Shown here: positions 46,537 through 56,115 of the stretch, in pieces
How the letters are laid out: every line of letters begins with the position of its first letter
How positions within the stretch are numbered: position 1 is the stretch's first letter
Source: an uncultured Pelagibacteraceae bacterium
GTDB taxonomy: Bacteria > Pseudomonadota > Alphaproteobacteria > Pelagibacterales > Pelagibacteraceae
Assembly (NCBI GenBank): GCA_902611465.1
Contig: CACLZS010000002.1
Span: 62,001 to 126,000, forward strand
Direction of reading: 5' to 3'
DNA: 64,000 nucleotides
Notes under the pieces: model-generated
The model's input: the letters and a program-made list of their open reading frames with translations, nothing else
The model's database searches: none
What the model was told of the DNA's origin: nothing
Program-made: the position numbers and the translations under genes

Positions 46537-47839
46537 AATTTTATTAGCATTTTTTTTTATAAGTGTTTTACTATTTTTTTTAGGATCTGGGATATGGGTG
46601 GCCATCAGTATGGTTGGAGTATCTTCAATAGGTATGATTTTGTTTACTTCTAGACCAGTAGGTGATGCGATGGCTACAACTATATGGGGAGCTTCATCAT
46701 CTTGGACACTAACAGCATTACCATTATTTGTGTGGATGGGTGAAATTCTTTTTAGAACTAAATTATCAGAAAATTTATTTGAAGGATTGGCACCTTGGCT
46801 TCAGAAGTTACCAGGAGGTTTGATACACGTTAATGTTGTTGGTTGTGCCTTGTTTGCCGCTATCTCTGGATCATCTGCTGCAACAGTTGCTACAGTTGGA
46901 AAAATGTCAATTCCAGAACTAAGAAAAAGAAAATATCCTGAAAAAATTTTGCTTGGAAGTTTGGCAGGCTCAGGAACTTTAGGTCTTTTAATTCCACCCT
47001 CAATAATTTTAATTATTTATGGTGTGACTGTTCAAGAATCAATTGCAAAACTGTTTATAGCTGGAATAATTCCAGGGATAATGATTGCTCTAATCTTTAT
47101 GGGCTATGTAATTGTTTGGTCTTTATTAAATAAAAATAAAATGCCAACTAACTATGAAAATTTTTCATTTTTAAATAAACTAAGTAAATCCAAACAATTA
47201 ATTCCAGTAATTTTATTAATACTTGGCGTGATTGGTTCAATATATACTGGAATAGCAACAGCAACTGAGGCTGCATCTTTAGGTGTTGTTGGGGCTTTAA
47301 TTCTCTCTTATTTTCAAAAGAGCTTAACTTTAAAAACATTTAAAGACTCCTTGTTAGGAGCAACTAAAACCTCGTGTATGATTGCATTTATTTTAGCTGG
47401 GGCAACTTTCTTGTCACTTGCTATGGGATTTACAGGTTTGCCTAGAAATCTAGCGTTGTGGATACAGAATATGGAGTTATCACCATATGTATTAATATTT
47501 GTATTAATGATTTTTTACATAATTCTTGGGATGTTTCTTGATGGGATTTCTGCAGTTGTTCTAACAATGGCAATAATTGAACCAATGATAAGGCAGGCAG
47601 GCTTTGATATGATTTGGTTTGGAATATTTTTAGTTATAGTTGTAGAAATGGCTCAAATTACACCACCTGTTGGTTTTAATCTATTTGTTCTTCAAGGAAT
47701 GGCAAATAAAGATATGGGGTTTATAGCAAAGAGTGCTTTTCCATTATTTTTATTAATGATTTTTGCAGTTCTATTGATTGTACTGTTCCCTCAAATCGCT
47801 TTATGGATGCCCGAACAGATGATTCAAAATATCAATTAG
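46529..47839 (+). CDS. dctM: TRAP transporter large permease, DctM type
   Basis: 436 residues with about twelve membrane segments. DctM features include 'FVWMGEILFRTKLSENLFEGLAPWL', 'AAISGSSAATVATVGKMSIPELRKRKYP', 'GTLGLLIPPSIILIIYG' (sections of a continuous conserved region, split here) and 'QITPPVGFNLFVLQG'. It is the ion-coupled elevator subunit of the TRAP system. The 3' end overlaps the convergent TPR gene by 4 bp. Confidence 0.94.
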   Translation: MIEILLAFFFISVLLFFLGSGIWVAISMVGVSSIGMILFTSRPVGDAMATTIWGASSSWTLTALPLFVWMGEILFRTKLSENLFEGLAPWLQKLPGGLIHVNVVGCALFAAISGSSAATVATVGKMSIPELRKRKYPEKILLGSLAGSGTLGLLIPPSIILIIYGVTVQESIAKLFIAGIIPGIMIALIFMGYVIVWSLLNKNKMPTNYENFSFLNKLSKSKQLIPVILLILGVIGSIYTGIATATEAASLGVVGALILSYFQKSLTLKTFKDSLLGATKTSCMIAFILAGATFLSLAMGFTGLPRNLALWIQNMELSPYVLIFVLMIFYIILGMFLDGISAVVLTMAIIEPMIRQAGFDMIWFGIFLVIVVEMAQITPPVGFNLFVLQGMANKDMGFIAKSAFPLFLLMIFAVLLIVLFPQIALWMPEQMIQNIN

Positions 47840-48315
47840 TATTTTGATTTTTTTGTTCCTTCAATAATTTCTTTTAGCTCTTGATACTCTTCACAATTAC
47901 AGCTTTTCAAAATTTCCAATCTTTCTTTTGCTAAATCAATTCTGTTGGTTACAACATATAATTCACCTAGGTATTCATTTATACCAACGTGCTTTGGATC
48001 GACTTGCAAACCTAACAAATAATATTTTTCTCCTGCTTCAAAGTCTCCAAGTTTTCTAGTTGTAAAGCCTAGGTAGTTTAGTGTATCAGCTTGTAAGGGC
48101 TTTTCTTTGTCGAGTTTCAATAAAATTTTTTGAGCTTTTTCGTATCTTTTTAATGCTTTATCCATTTTATTTTTGGATTCATATTTCTTAGCGGCTTCAA
48201 TTATTTTTACAGCATTTTTATAGCTTGGTTTTTTATCTGATGAACTTGTTCCAGCAGCAAGAGTTTCAACAGTTAAAAAAAAGAATATAAAAAGAGTAAA
48301 TAGTTTTCTAATCAT
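47836..48315 (-). CDS. Secreted TPR-repeat protein
   Basis: 159 residues with a signal peptide (ending TLAAG, about residue 21) and two to three tetratricopeptide units: 'AKKYESKNKMDKALKRYEKAQ', 'ADTLNYLGFTTRKLGDFEAG' and 'NEYLGELYVVTNRIDLAKERLEIL' (each shortened or split). A C-terminal NCEEYQEL segment recurs in small alphaproteobacterial TPR proteins. It is two bases downstream of pxpA, hence probably co-transcribed. Function unknown. Confidence 0.72.
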   Translation of the reverse strand: MIRKLFTLFIFFFLTVETLAAGTSSSDKKPSYKNAVKIIEAAKKYESKNKMDKALKRYEKAQKILLKLDKEKPLQADTLNYLGFTTRKLGDFEAGEKYYLLGLQVDPKHVGINEYLGELYVVTNRIDLAKERLEILKSCNCEEYQELKEIIEGTKKSKY

Positions 48316-48317
48316 AA

Positions 48318-49091
48318 TTATATAAATTTTTTCATTTTATTTAGAGGCTTTAATTCTAAATTATTTTTTATCAAGTTTTCTCTTACCTGTTTTGCGGTCG
48401 AAAGAGAACTTGAATTATCTCCATGTATGCAAATTGAATCGATTTCACAAGGTATTTGTTTTCCACTGTGACAATTAAGAGTTTGGTTTTTTACCATATT
48501 GAATACGTGTTCTTTAGCTCGCTCAGGATCGGTTATTAGGGCATGATCCTTACTTCTTGACACAAGCGTTCCGTCGTCTTCATAATTTCTATCTGCAAAA
48601 ATTTCACATGCGATTTTCATATTTAATTTTTTCGCTGCAATTTCCATTTTTGAACCTGTTGGTACTAAATAAATTATATCTTTATCAATACTATAAATAG
48701 TTTTTGCTAAAATTGTTGCTAGTTCAAGGTCCTCACAGGCCATATTATTCAAGGCTCCATGTGGTTTAATATGAGATACCTTTTCATCTAATTTAATGGC
48801 AATATTTTGCAAAATTTCATATTGATCTATTAAAAGTTTAGAAATCTCATCAGCACCAAGATTAATCCGTTTTCTTCCGAAGTTTTCTGGATCATTGAAA
48901 GATGGATGTGCACCAATACTTACATTATTTTGCTTTGAAATCTCTACAACTTCTCTCATAGTTTCCTCATCGCCTGCGTGGTACCCACAAGCAACATTTG
49001 CAGAATTTACTATTTTGAGTAAATCGGGATCATTGTCATTTGAATGATGCTTTGATTTTTCACCTAAATCACAATTTAAATTAATTTCCAT
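48318..49091 (-). CDS. pxpA: 5-oxoprolinase subunit A (LamB/YcsF family)
   Basis: 257 residues. With PxpB and PxpC it hydrolyses 5-oxoproline to glutamate using ATP. Motifs NLNCDLGE at 4-11, SANVACGYHAGD, IGAHPSFND, HIKPHGALNN and the C-terminal CIHGDN are diagnostic. The start MEINLNCDLGE at 49091 aligns with the family; an upstream in-frame start at 49115 would reach almost into pxpB. It is divergent from pxpB with 27 bp between start codons, unusual since pxpBCA are normally one operon. Confidence 0.93.
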   Translation of the reverse strand: MEINLNCDLGEKSKHHSNDNDPDLLKIVNSANVACGYHAGDEETMREVVEISKQNNVSIGAHPSFNDPENFGRKRINLGADEISKLLIDQYEILQNIAIKLDEKVSHIKPHGALNNMACEDLELATILAKTIYSIDKDIIYLVPTGSKMEIAAKKLNMKIACEIFADRNYEDDGTLVSRSKDHALITDPERAKEHVFNMVKNQTLNCHSGKQIPCEIDSICIHGDNSSSLSTAKQVRENLIKNNLELKPLNKMKKFI

Positions 49092-49118
49092 ACTATAAAG
49101 CTTAAAGTATAACATGAC

Positions 49119-49790
49119 ATGATTAAAAATATATCAAATCTTGGTGACGCAGCATTGTACTGTGACTTTGGTACCGAGGTAAATAAAGAAATAAACAGAA
49201 ATGTTATAAATTATTTTAATAATTTAAGAGATAGTAATTTTTTAGGTATTACAAATATTACACCAAGTTATAATAAACTAGTAATTAGTTTTGATTTAAA
49301 AATTACGAGTTTTGCTAAATTAAAAAAACAAGTTGAAAATCTAGAGTTAAAAAAAAAAATTAATTCAAAAAATAATCTAATTAAAATCCCAGTTTGTTGT
49401 ACGGAGGAATTTGCATTAGATATAAAACGTTTACAAAAATTACTAAAAATAAATGAGGCAAAAATTTATGAAACATTCTTTTCAAAAAATTATTATTGTT
49501 ATATGACAGGTTTTATTGCGGGAATGCCATTCTTAGGAGATATGGATAAATCTCTTTTTGCAAAGCGTTTAGAAACACCACGAGTTAAGGTCCCAAAAAA
49601 TTCTATAGGTATAACAGAGCAATTTTGTAATATTTATACTTTTGAAAGTCCAGGTGGTTGGAATATAATTGGCAAAACTTCAGTTGATATTTTTGATAAT
49701 AAAAAAAATACTGAACCAAATCTAATCAATCCAGGTGATACAATATCATTTTACCCAATTTCTAAACAAGAGTATGAAAAAAAAATATGA
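49119..49790 (+). CDS. pxpB: 5-oxoprolinase subunit B (KipI/PxpB)
   Basis: 223 residues of the KipI family: 'LGDAALYCDFG' at the start, IPVCCTEEFALDI, the PxpB core 'YMTGFIAGMPFLGDMDKSL' and RLETPRVKVPKNSIGITEQFCNIYTFESPGGWNIIG (consecutive blocks, described in parts). It overlaps pxpC by 4 bp, and the two subunits form the ATP-dependent half of oxoprolinase. KipI in Bacillus was first seen as a kinase inhibitor, and that role is not expected here. Confidence 0.92.
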   Translation: MIKNISNLGDAALYCDFGTEVNKEINRNVINYFNNLRDSNFLGITNITPSYNKLVISFDLKITSFAKLKKQVENLELKKKINSKNNLIKIPVCCTEEFALDIKRLQKLLKINEAKIYETFFSKNYYCYMTGFIAGMPFLGDMDKSLFAKRLETPRVKVPKNSIGITEQFCNIYTFESPGGWNIIGKTSVDIFDNKKNTEPNLINPGDTISFYPISKQEYEKKI

Positions 49791-50734
49791 ATAAAAACTA
49801 TTTTGAGGTATTGCGACCAGGAATCAATTCTACATTTCAAGACAATGGTAGAAATAACTTTTATCACATAGGCATACCTTTCAGTGGAGCAATGGATAAT
49901 AGGAATTTTTTATTAGCAAATACCATTTCAAACAATGGAATAAATAACCCAGTGCTAGAATTTGCATATCAAGGTCCAAAATTAAAATATATAGGAGAAA
50001 ATATCTCCATCAATGTTACTGGAGATGTTAATTTTAAAATTATAAGAAAAAACAAAAATTTAGAATTTAGTTGTTACGAAAATATTGTTTTAGAAAATAA
50101 TGATTGCTTAGATATACTGTCTACCAATCGATCAGTATATGGCTATTTATCTATTGGAGGTACATTTGAGGTAGATTATTATTTAAATAGCTGTTCTACA
50201 AATACTAAAGCTAAAATTGGCGCAAATAGTGGAGAAAAACTTGAGAAAGGACAAATAATTCAATTAAAAAATATAAAAAAAATCCTGCCAAAAAATAAAA
50301 TAGAATACCTAAATTCAAAAATTGAAAATATTAGAATAATAAAAGGACCTCATTTTGATTATTTTTCAAAGGATGCAATAGATTTATTTTTTAGTAATGA
50401 ATTTAATGTGACAAAATTAAGTGACCGTATGGGAATAAGACTTAAAGGACCTAAGATTAGTAATATTAAAAATACAAATATAAAGTCAGAGGGGTTAGTG
50501 AAGGGTGTTATCCAAATCACTGCAGATGGGGATCCAATAATTATGCTATCTGATCATGGAACTATAGGGGGTTACCCTAAGATTGCAGTTGTAATAAGTG
50601 CTGATTATGACAAACTAGTACAAATACCTCCAGGATCAAAAATTAAATTCAAAGAAATTAATTTAAAAGATGCAGAAACTATTTTTAAGTTGTATGAGAT
50701 GGAAACTCAAAATTTGATTTCCAATATTAAATGA
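49787..50734 (+). CDS. pxpC: 5-oxoprolinase subunit C (KipA/PxpC biotin-independent)
   Basis: 315 residues: 'VLRPGINSTFQDNGR' N-terminus, GIPFSGAMDNRNF, NPVLEFAYQGP, 'GYLSIGG', SDRMGIRLKGP, 'KSEGLVKGVIQITADGDPIIMLSDHGTIGGYPK' region (shown in part). These are the invariant elements of KipA/urea-amidolyase-like domains. It overlaps both pxpB (4 bp) and the DMT transporter (4 bp), giving a coupled pxpB-pxpC-eamA unit. Confidence 0.92.
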   Translation: MNKNYFEVLRPGINSTFQDNGRNNFYHIGIPFSGAMDNRNFLLANTISNNGINNPVLEFAYQGPKLKYIGENISINVTGDVNFKIIRKNKNLEFSCYENIVLENNDCLDILSTNRSVYGYLSIGGTFEVDYYLNSCSTNTKAKIGANSGEKLEKGQIIQLKNIKKILPKNKIEYLNSKIENIRIIKGPHFDYFSKDAIDLFFSNEFNVTKLSDRMGIRLKGPKISNIKNTNIKSEGLVKGVIQITADGDPIIMLSDHGTIGGYPKIAVVISADYDKLVQIPPGSKIKFKEINLKDAETIFKLYEMETQNLISNIK

Positions 50735-51609
50735 ATTTTCTTTCAAAGATACCAGGTCCATTATTAATCTTTTTTGGCGCATTTTGTCTAAGTTTTGGTG
50801 GGTTGATTGTTAAATCATTTGAAGGATCAACTTTATGGCAAATCTTATTTTGGAGACAGGTTTTTTTTATAATTGTTGTAACTATTTTTTTAATTGTAAC
50901 TTACAAAAGAGAGGTATTTAAAAAAATTTATGTATCGGGAGTTCCTGGTTTAATTGGTGGAATTATATTGGGTATTGGATTTAGCAGTTATGTCTTTGCT
51001 ATGTACAATACTACAGTTGCAAATACAAATTTCATAATACAAACACAAACAATTTTCTTAGCAATATTTGGATATTTTTTTTTGAAAGAAAAAATTTCAA
51101 AAATTACTTTAGCTTCTATTATTTTAGCAATTTCTGGATTAATTTTAATGCTAGGAAATACTCTATCAAGTGGACAAATGTCTGGAAATATTGTTGCCTT
51201 TGTTATGCCTATTACCTTTGCAACTCTAATTTTAATTGTAAGAAGATATCCCCATGTGGATATGGTACCCCTACAATTAATCGCAGGAATAGTTGCAATG
51301 ATAATAGGTTTTTTAGCTTCAACAAAAATTTCTATATCTTTAAATGATATGTTTTTGGCATTTTTGTCTGGGACATTTCAAATAGGACTTGGCTTTATTT
51401 TAATAACAATTGGTGCGAGAAAAACTCTATCAGCTATGGTTGGCATAATAATGCTTACAGAGGCAATACTTGGTCCTCTTTGGGCTTGGCTATTTGTAAA
51501 TGAAAACCCTTCATTCTACGTATTAATAGGAGGAAGCATTATAATTTTTGCAGTTTTTCTACAATTTGTCTCATCCTTTACAAAGGAAAATAAATATAAT
51601 CCTCAATAA
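50731..51609 (+). CDS. DMT-superfamily (EamA) transporter
   Basis: 292 residues, about ten hydrophobic helices arranged as two EamA halves. The first ends near SGLILMLGNTL, the second near LIGGSIIIFAVFLQF, and 'LTEAILGPLWAWLFVNENPS' (split) is the usual signature of helix 9. Such carriers export or import amino acids and other metabolites. Translational overlap with pxpC (4 bp) hints at a substrate related to oxoproline or glutamate. It also shares a base with the next FAD-enzyme gene. Confidence 0.85.
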   Translation: MNFLSKIPGPLLIFFGAFCLSFGGLIVKSFEGSTLWQILFWRQVFFIIVVTIFLIVTYKREVFKKIYVSGVPGLIGGIILGIGFSSYVFAMYNTTVANTNFIIQTQTIFLAIFGYFFLKEKISKITLASIILAISGLILMLGNTLSSGQMSGNIVAFVMPITFATLILIVRRYPHVDMVPLQLIAGIVAMIIGFLASTKISISLNDMFLAFLSGTFQIGLGFILITIGARKTLSAMVGIIMLTEAILGPLWAWLFVNENPSFYVLIGGSIIIFAVFLQFVSSFTKENKYNPQ

Positions 51610-52847
51610 TGAAATTAGCTATTATAGGCTCTGGCATATCAGGTCTAAGTGCAGCGTATAGTTTATCTAAAAAATATAAAGTAGATCTATTTGAGAAAGA
51701 AGACCATTTTGGAGGCCATTCTCATACTATAGATGTTAATGTTGGAGACAATATAGTCCCTGTTGATATAGGCTTTATTGTATTTAATAAAAAAACCTAT
51801 CCAAATTTAATAAATTTTTTTCAAGAAAATGATATTGCTATAGAAGAAAGCAATATGTCATTCTCAGTATCTGTAAGAGACTCAAATATAGAATATTGTG
51901 GAAAAGGTCTTTCTGGAATTTTTAGCAATAAATCAAACTTGTTAAACATAAAATTTTTGAAGATGTTTTTTACTATAATCAGTTTTTATAAACAAAGTGA
52001 AAACCAAGATCCAATAAACGAAAATATTTCTTTAGGTAGTTATTTAGACAATTTAAAATTGTCAGAGTATTTTATCAAATTCCATATTATTCCTATGGTA
52101 TCAGCTATATGGTCAATGCCTCCTTACGAGGCAAAACAAATGCCATTGAAATTTTTTTTTAAATTTTTTCAAAATCATGGATTATTCAAATTAAAAGATC
52201 GACCACAATGGTTCACAGTTTCCAAAAGAAGTAGAACATATGTAGATAAAATTCTAAGTAAAATCAGTGGCGAATATTATAAAAATTATAATATTAATAA
52301 AATTAAAAGAATTGGATCAGGAGTTCAGGTTTATTATGGAGATAAAAATGAATATTTTACTTACGATAAAGTTGTATTGGCCACTCATGCTAATCAAGCC
52401 CTTTCTTTAATTGAAAATCCTGAAGAAATAGAAAATAAGATCTTAAGTAATTTTAAATATAAAACAAATGAGGCTATAGTCCATGAGGATATAAGTTATA
52501 TGCCAAATAATAAAAGTGCTTGGTGTTCATGGAATTCCTCGATCGAGTCTGAGAATAGTGAAAAAAATTCAATTACTTATTGGTTAAACCTATTACAAAA
52601 TTTGAATATAAATAAAAATATTTTTTTAACATTAAATCCTTATTTAGAAATACCTGAAGATAAAATAATCCGAAAAGTTATATTTACACACCCTTACTTT
52701 GATCAAAATGCAATCAATAGTCAGAAAGATCTTCACCTAATTCAAAATAAAAATAATATTTTATTTTGTGGTAGTTATTTTGGCTATGGATTCCATGAAG
52801 ATGGTATAAAATCATCAATAGATATGATTAAGTATATAAATGCTTAA
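51609..52847 (+). CDS. FAD-dependent amine-oxidase-like oxidoreductase (cfa-cassette type)
   Basis: 412 residues with dinucleotide-binding GSGISGLSAAYSL at 7-19, FEKEDHFGGHSHT, DIGFIVFNKKTYPNL, SAIWSMPP and the C-terminal FAD motif LFCGSYFGYGFHEDG. This subfamily is consistently followed by DUF1365 and a cyclopropane-synthase-like methyltransferase, as here. In Rhodobacter sphaeroides equivalents belong to the RpoE-ChrR singlet-oxygen response and related enzymes desaturate or modify methylated fatty acids; that link is from memory. It overlaps DUF1365 by 8 bp. Confidence 0.85.
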   Translation: MKLAIIGSGISGLSAAYSLSKKYKVDLFEKEDHFGGHSHTIDVNVGDNIVPVDIGFIVFNKKTYPNLINFFQENDIAIEESNMSFSVSVRDSNIEYCGKGLSGIFSNKSNLLNIKFLKMFFTIISFYKQSENQDPINENISLGSYLDNLKLSEYFIKFHIIPMVSAIWSMPPYEAKQMPLKFFFKFFQNHGLFKLKDRPQWFTVSKRSRTYVDKILSKISGEYYKNYNINKIKRIGSGVQVYYGDKNEYFTYDKVVLATHANQALSLIENPEEIENKILSNFKYKTNEAIVHEDISYMPNNKSAWCSWNSSIESENSEKNSITYWLNLLQNLNINKNIFLTLNPYLEIPEDKIIRKVIFTHPYFDQNAINSQKDLHLIQNKNNILFCGSYFGYGFHEDGIKSSIDMIKYINA

Positions 52848-53616
52848 AAGCTCTAAGATATACGTAGGAAAAGTAATACACAGACGATTTAAACCTAAAA
52901 ATCATTATTTTAAATATAGGGTTTTTTCATTATTGATAGACTTAGATGATCTAAATGAAATTGATAATAAAATTAAGTTATTTTCATACAATAAATTCAA
53001 TATTATTAGTTTTTTTGACAAAGACCATGGGGATAGAGATGGTACATCTTTAAAAAACTGGGTAAAAAAAAAACTAGAAAATATTGGTGTCGATAATAAA
53101 GAGATTAAAATCAAATTATTCTGTTATCCAAGAATCCTAGGTTACGTATTTAATCCTCTAAGTGTTTTTTTTATATATGATAAGAACGATAAAATAATCT
53201 CTATATTTTATGAGGTTAAAAATACATTTGGTGAACAACACACATACATTTTCAAAGCTGAAGATAATGAAACTTTAAGAAATGGTTGTGTAAAAAAATT
53301 TCATGTATCGCCCTTCATAGATATGGAGTGTAATTATAAATTTAGAGTAAATAAGCCCTCAGACAAAATATCAGTTATAATTGACCAATCTGATAATGAT
53401 GGTAAACTTTTATTCGCTTCCCAGGACGGTACTGCAAAAGAATTTAGTAATAAAAATCTATTTGTTTCCTATATTTTTCACCCCTTGATGACGTTTAAAG
53501 TTATTGTCGCAATCCACTATGAGGCATTTAAACTATGGTTAAAAGGAATAAAGTTTATTAAAAAAAAAATAAATATTAAAAATAATAGTTCGGTAGAAAA
53601 AAGTGAATTTGAATAA
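52840..53616 (+). CDS. DUF1365-family protein (cfa-cassette)
   Basis: 258 residues with DUF1365 hallmarks: IYVGKVIHRRFKPKNHYFKYRVF at the N-terminus (described in part), FFDKDHGDRDGTSLKNWV, KIKLFCYPRILGYVFNPLSVFF, and KKFHVSPFIDMECNYKFR. The fold and reaction are not established. It overlaps the FAD enzyme by 8 bp and the methyltransferase by 14 bp, an obligate trio in many proteobacteria, so participation in fatty-acid modification is likely. Confidence 0.88.
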   Translation: MLKSSKIYVGKVIHRRFKPKNHYFKYRVFSLLIDLDDLNEIDNKIKLFSYNKFNIISFFDKDHGDRDGTSLKNWVKKKLENIGVDNKEIKIKLFCYPRILGYVFNPLSVFFIYDKNDKIISIFYEVKNTFGEQHTYIFKAEDNETLRNGCVKKFHVSPFIDMECNYKFRVNKPSDKISVIIDQSDNDGKLLFASQDGTAKEFSNKNLFVSYIFHPLMTFKVIVAIHYEAFKLWLKGIKFIKKKINIKNNSSVEKSEFE

Positions 53617-54775
53617 ATTATCAGACAAAATTGTCTTTAACTCACTAAAATTTATTAAACATGGAAATTTAAAAATAACAAACCATGATGGAAAAGAATA
53701 TACTTTCGGAAATAGTAACGTAAGATTAAATGCTGATCTCAAAATAAATAAACCAGGTTTAACTTTTAAAATCATCAAAAATGGAAGTGTAGGTCTGGCA
53801 GAAGCATATATGGATAATTATTTTGAGACAAATAATTTAACTAATCTTATAGAGCTAGCGGCAAAAAATATAAAAATAGTTCATAAATTTTCTGGCTCTT
53901 TCGATCTTTCAATATTTAATAAAATCAAAGGTTTGTTTATTAAAAATAATAAATCTAGGAGTAAAGAAAATATTAGAAAGCATTACGATTTAGGGAATGA
54001 ATTTTTCTCATTATGGCTTGATAAAACCCTAACTTATTCAAGTGCAATTTTTGACAAAAGTAATGATTTGGAAAAAGCTCAGTTAAATAAATATAAAAAA
54101 CTCTCGAGTCTTGTTAAGCCTAAATCAGGGGATAAGATGCTTGAGATTGGTTGTGGGTGGGGAGGATTTGCAGAATATATTGGAAAAAATTATGATGTAA
54201 AGTTAGATTGTATAACAATCTCCAAAAAACAATACGAATATTCAAAAGAAAGAATTCACAATGAAGGTTTGAATGAAAAAATAAATATACAAATGTTAGA
54301 TTTTAGAGATGTTAAGAATAATTATAATTCAATAGCCTCTATAGAAATGATAGAAGCGGTAGGGCAGAGTTATTTAAAAAATTATTTTAATACTATTAAA
54401 GAAAACTTAGTTGATGGAGGAACAGCAGCTATACAATCAATTACTATAGATGACTCCATCTATGATAGATATAAAAGTAAAACTGATTTTATCCAAAAAT
54501 ATATTTTTCCTGGTGGTTTTTTACCTAGTAAAAATGAGTTAGTAAATCTAGCAAATCAATCTGGACTTAAGTTTGAAAATTGTAATTCTTATGGTGATCA
54601 TTACTCAAATACACTAAATATATGGAGAGAAGAGTTCTTAGAAAAATGGGAACAAATTTCATCACAAGGCTTTGACAATACTTTTAAAAGAATGTGGAAT
54701 TTTTATTTATCTTATTGTGAAGCAGGTTTTAAATCAAAAAATCTAGACTTAATCCAATTTGCTCTTCAAAAATAA
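53603..54775 (+). CDS. Cyclopropane-fatty-acid-synthase-like SAM methyltransferase
   Basis: 390 residues. SAM-binding EIGCGWGGFAEY is near residue 181-192; upstream 'HYDLGNEFFSLWLDKTLTYSSAIF' (split) and downstream ITISKKQYEYSKERI and FIQKYIFPGGFLPS are CFAS-family blocks. It methylates unsaturated fatty acyl chains in membrane lipids. In cassettes with DUF1365 the product may be a methylated or furan fatty acid rather than cyclopropane. Start is GTG, 14 bp inside the DUF1365 gene, so coupled. Confidence 0.88.
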   Translation: MNLNKLSDKIVFNSLKFIKHGNLKITNHDGKEYTFGNSNVRLNADLKINKPGLTFKIIKNGSVGLAEAYMDNYFETNNLTNLIELAAKNIKIVHKFSGSFDLSIFNKIKGLFIKNNKSRSKENIRKHYDLGNEFFSLWLDKTLTYSSAIFDKSNDLEKAQLNKYKKLSSLVKPKSGDKMLEIGCGWGGFAEYIGKNYDVKLDCITISKKQYEYSKERIHNEGLNEKINIQMLDFRDVKNNYNSIASIEMIEAVGQSYLKNYFNTIKENLVDGGTAAIQSITIDDSIYDRYKSKTDFIQKYIFPGGFLPSKNELVNLANQSGLKFENCNSYGDHYSNTLNIWREEFLEKWEQISSQGFDNTFKRMWNFYLSYCEAGFKSKNLDLIQFALQK

Positions 54776-54783
54776 AAAATACT

Positions 54784-55320
54784 ATGAAAATAAAACATTT
54801 ATTATTGATAATATTCTCAGTATTGATTACAAGTTGTTCATCAAACCAAGCAATGAAACCAGAAGATTTCAAAAACCAAAAACCTAGATTAATAATAGAA
54901 GAGTATTTATCTGGAAATGTAAAAGCATGGGGAATTTTACAAAATAGATCAGGTAAAGTGACAAGACAATTTTCTGCAGACCTAGATGGAAAGTGGGATG
55001 GAAAACAATTGATACTTGACGAAAAATTTGTTTGGAACGATGGAGAAATTCAAAATAGGCAATGGACAATCAATAAAATCGACGAACACAACTATGAAGG
55101 TACTGCTGGAGATGTAGTTGGAATTGCAAAAGGTTTTTCTTATGGTCCTGCATTTAAGTTTGAATATGTACTGTTAGTTCCTGTAAAAGGAAGAGAAATG
55201 AAAATAACTTTTGATGATTGGATCTTTATGCAAGATGAAAGAGTAGCAATTAATAGAGCAAAAATGACAAAGTTTGGTATTAAAGTTGCAGAATTAACTG
55301 TGATGTTTGTAAAAGATTAA
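54784..55320 (+). CDS. DUF3833-family lipoprotein
   Basis: 178 residues with a lipoprotein signal: LITSC at residues 15-19 (Cys19 the lipidated residue). The body has the DUF3833 pattern: KPRLIIEEYLSGNVKAWGI-like block, DGKWDGKQLILDEKFVWNDGE, and DWIFMQDERVAINRAKMTKFGI. Function unknown, but always in the FAD/DUF1365/CFA cassette. It follows the methyltransferase by eight bases and ends next to the convergent SDR gene. Confidence 0.86.
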   Translation: MKIKHLLLIIFSVLITSCSSNQAMKPEDFKNQKPRLIIEEYLSGNVKAWGILQNRSGKVTRQFSADLDGKWDGKQLILDEKFVWNDGEIQNRQWTINKIDEHNYEGTAGDVVGIAKGFSYGPAFKFEYVLLVPVKGREMKITFDDWIFMQDERVAINRAKMTKFGIKVAELTVMFVKD

Positions 55321-55322
55321 AT

Positions 55323-56078
55323 TTATTTTTTTTGAAGCTTCGTCATTTTTCTTATCAAATATAAGTAGATCCCATTTGGCAAAATCTTAAAAAATTTTAA
55401 TATTAAAAATAAACTTCTAGGAAAAGCTATTTCAAATGAATTTTTATTTATTAAACCATCATAAATCTGTTCAGCCGCATATTGTGTGGTTTTTAAAAAT
55501 GGCATTTTAAATGTGTTTTTATCCGTAAGTCTTGTTTTGATAAATCCAGGGCTGACTAGACATACGCGAACATCATATCTTTGAAAATCAAGATATAAAC
55601 TTTCTGCTAAATTAATAAGAGCTGCTTTTGCAGGCCCATAGGCAGTTGAATTTGGCAATCCTCTGTATCCTGCAGTAGAAGATACAATAGATATAACTCC
55701 TTGCCTTTTTTCTTTGTAATATTTTTCAACAGCTTTAATACAATTTATGGTTCCAATATAATTCACATTCGTAACATCAATTATATTCTGAAGATCAAAA
55801 TCCTTCTCTTTTTCAGGCTCATAAATTGCAGTAGAAAAAAAACAAATATCAACTTTATTGTATTTCTCTAAAATAGTTTTAAAAACTGAATTACATGCTT
55901 CATAATCAACAATATCTAATTTCAAATAATCAATATTTTCATTTTTATCTGAAATATCTTTTAAGACTTCCTCACGTCTTGATGATATAATTACCTGCCA
56001 TCCTTTATTTGCAAACTTTAATGCAACTGCTTTTCCTATTCCACTGCTACCGCCAGTTATCCAAATTACTTTTTTCAT
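55323..56078 (-). CDS. Short-chain dehydrogenase/reductase with intact active site
   Basis: 251 residues of the classical SDR fold: TGGSSGIG near 8-15, cofactor-binding 'ISSRR', catalytic Ser in IVSSTAGYRG, and Y-x3-K in TAYGPAKAAL. C-terminal hydrophobic residues (about 225-245) may bind membrane. SDRs of this type are standard members of the same light/oxidative cassette. Gene ends two bases from the convergent DUF3833 gene. Substrate unknown. Confidence 0.85.
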   Translation of the reverse strand: MKKVIWITGGSSGIGKAVALKFANKGWQVIISSRREEVLKDISDKNENIDYLKLDIVDYEACNSVFKTILEKYNKVDICFFSTAIYEPEKEKDFDLQNIIDVTNVNYIGTINCIKAVEKYYKEKRQGVISIVSSTAGYRGLPNSTAYGPAKAALINLAESLYLDFQRYDVRVCLVSPGFIKTRLTDKNTFKMPFLKTTQYAAEQIYDGLINKNSFEIAFPRSLFLILKFFKILPNGIYLYLIRKMTKLQKK

Positions 56079-56115
56079 CTATTTTCTTTGTTTTATCTCA
56101 TAAATTTTTATCGAC

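Noticed and set aside
49092..49118. Symmetric element around AAGCTT between pxpA and pxpB
   Set aside because: Arms ATACT/AGTAT are only five bases with imperfect centre, not distinguishable from chance in a 27-bp AT-rich gap.
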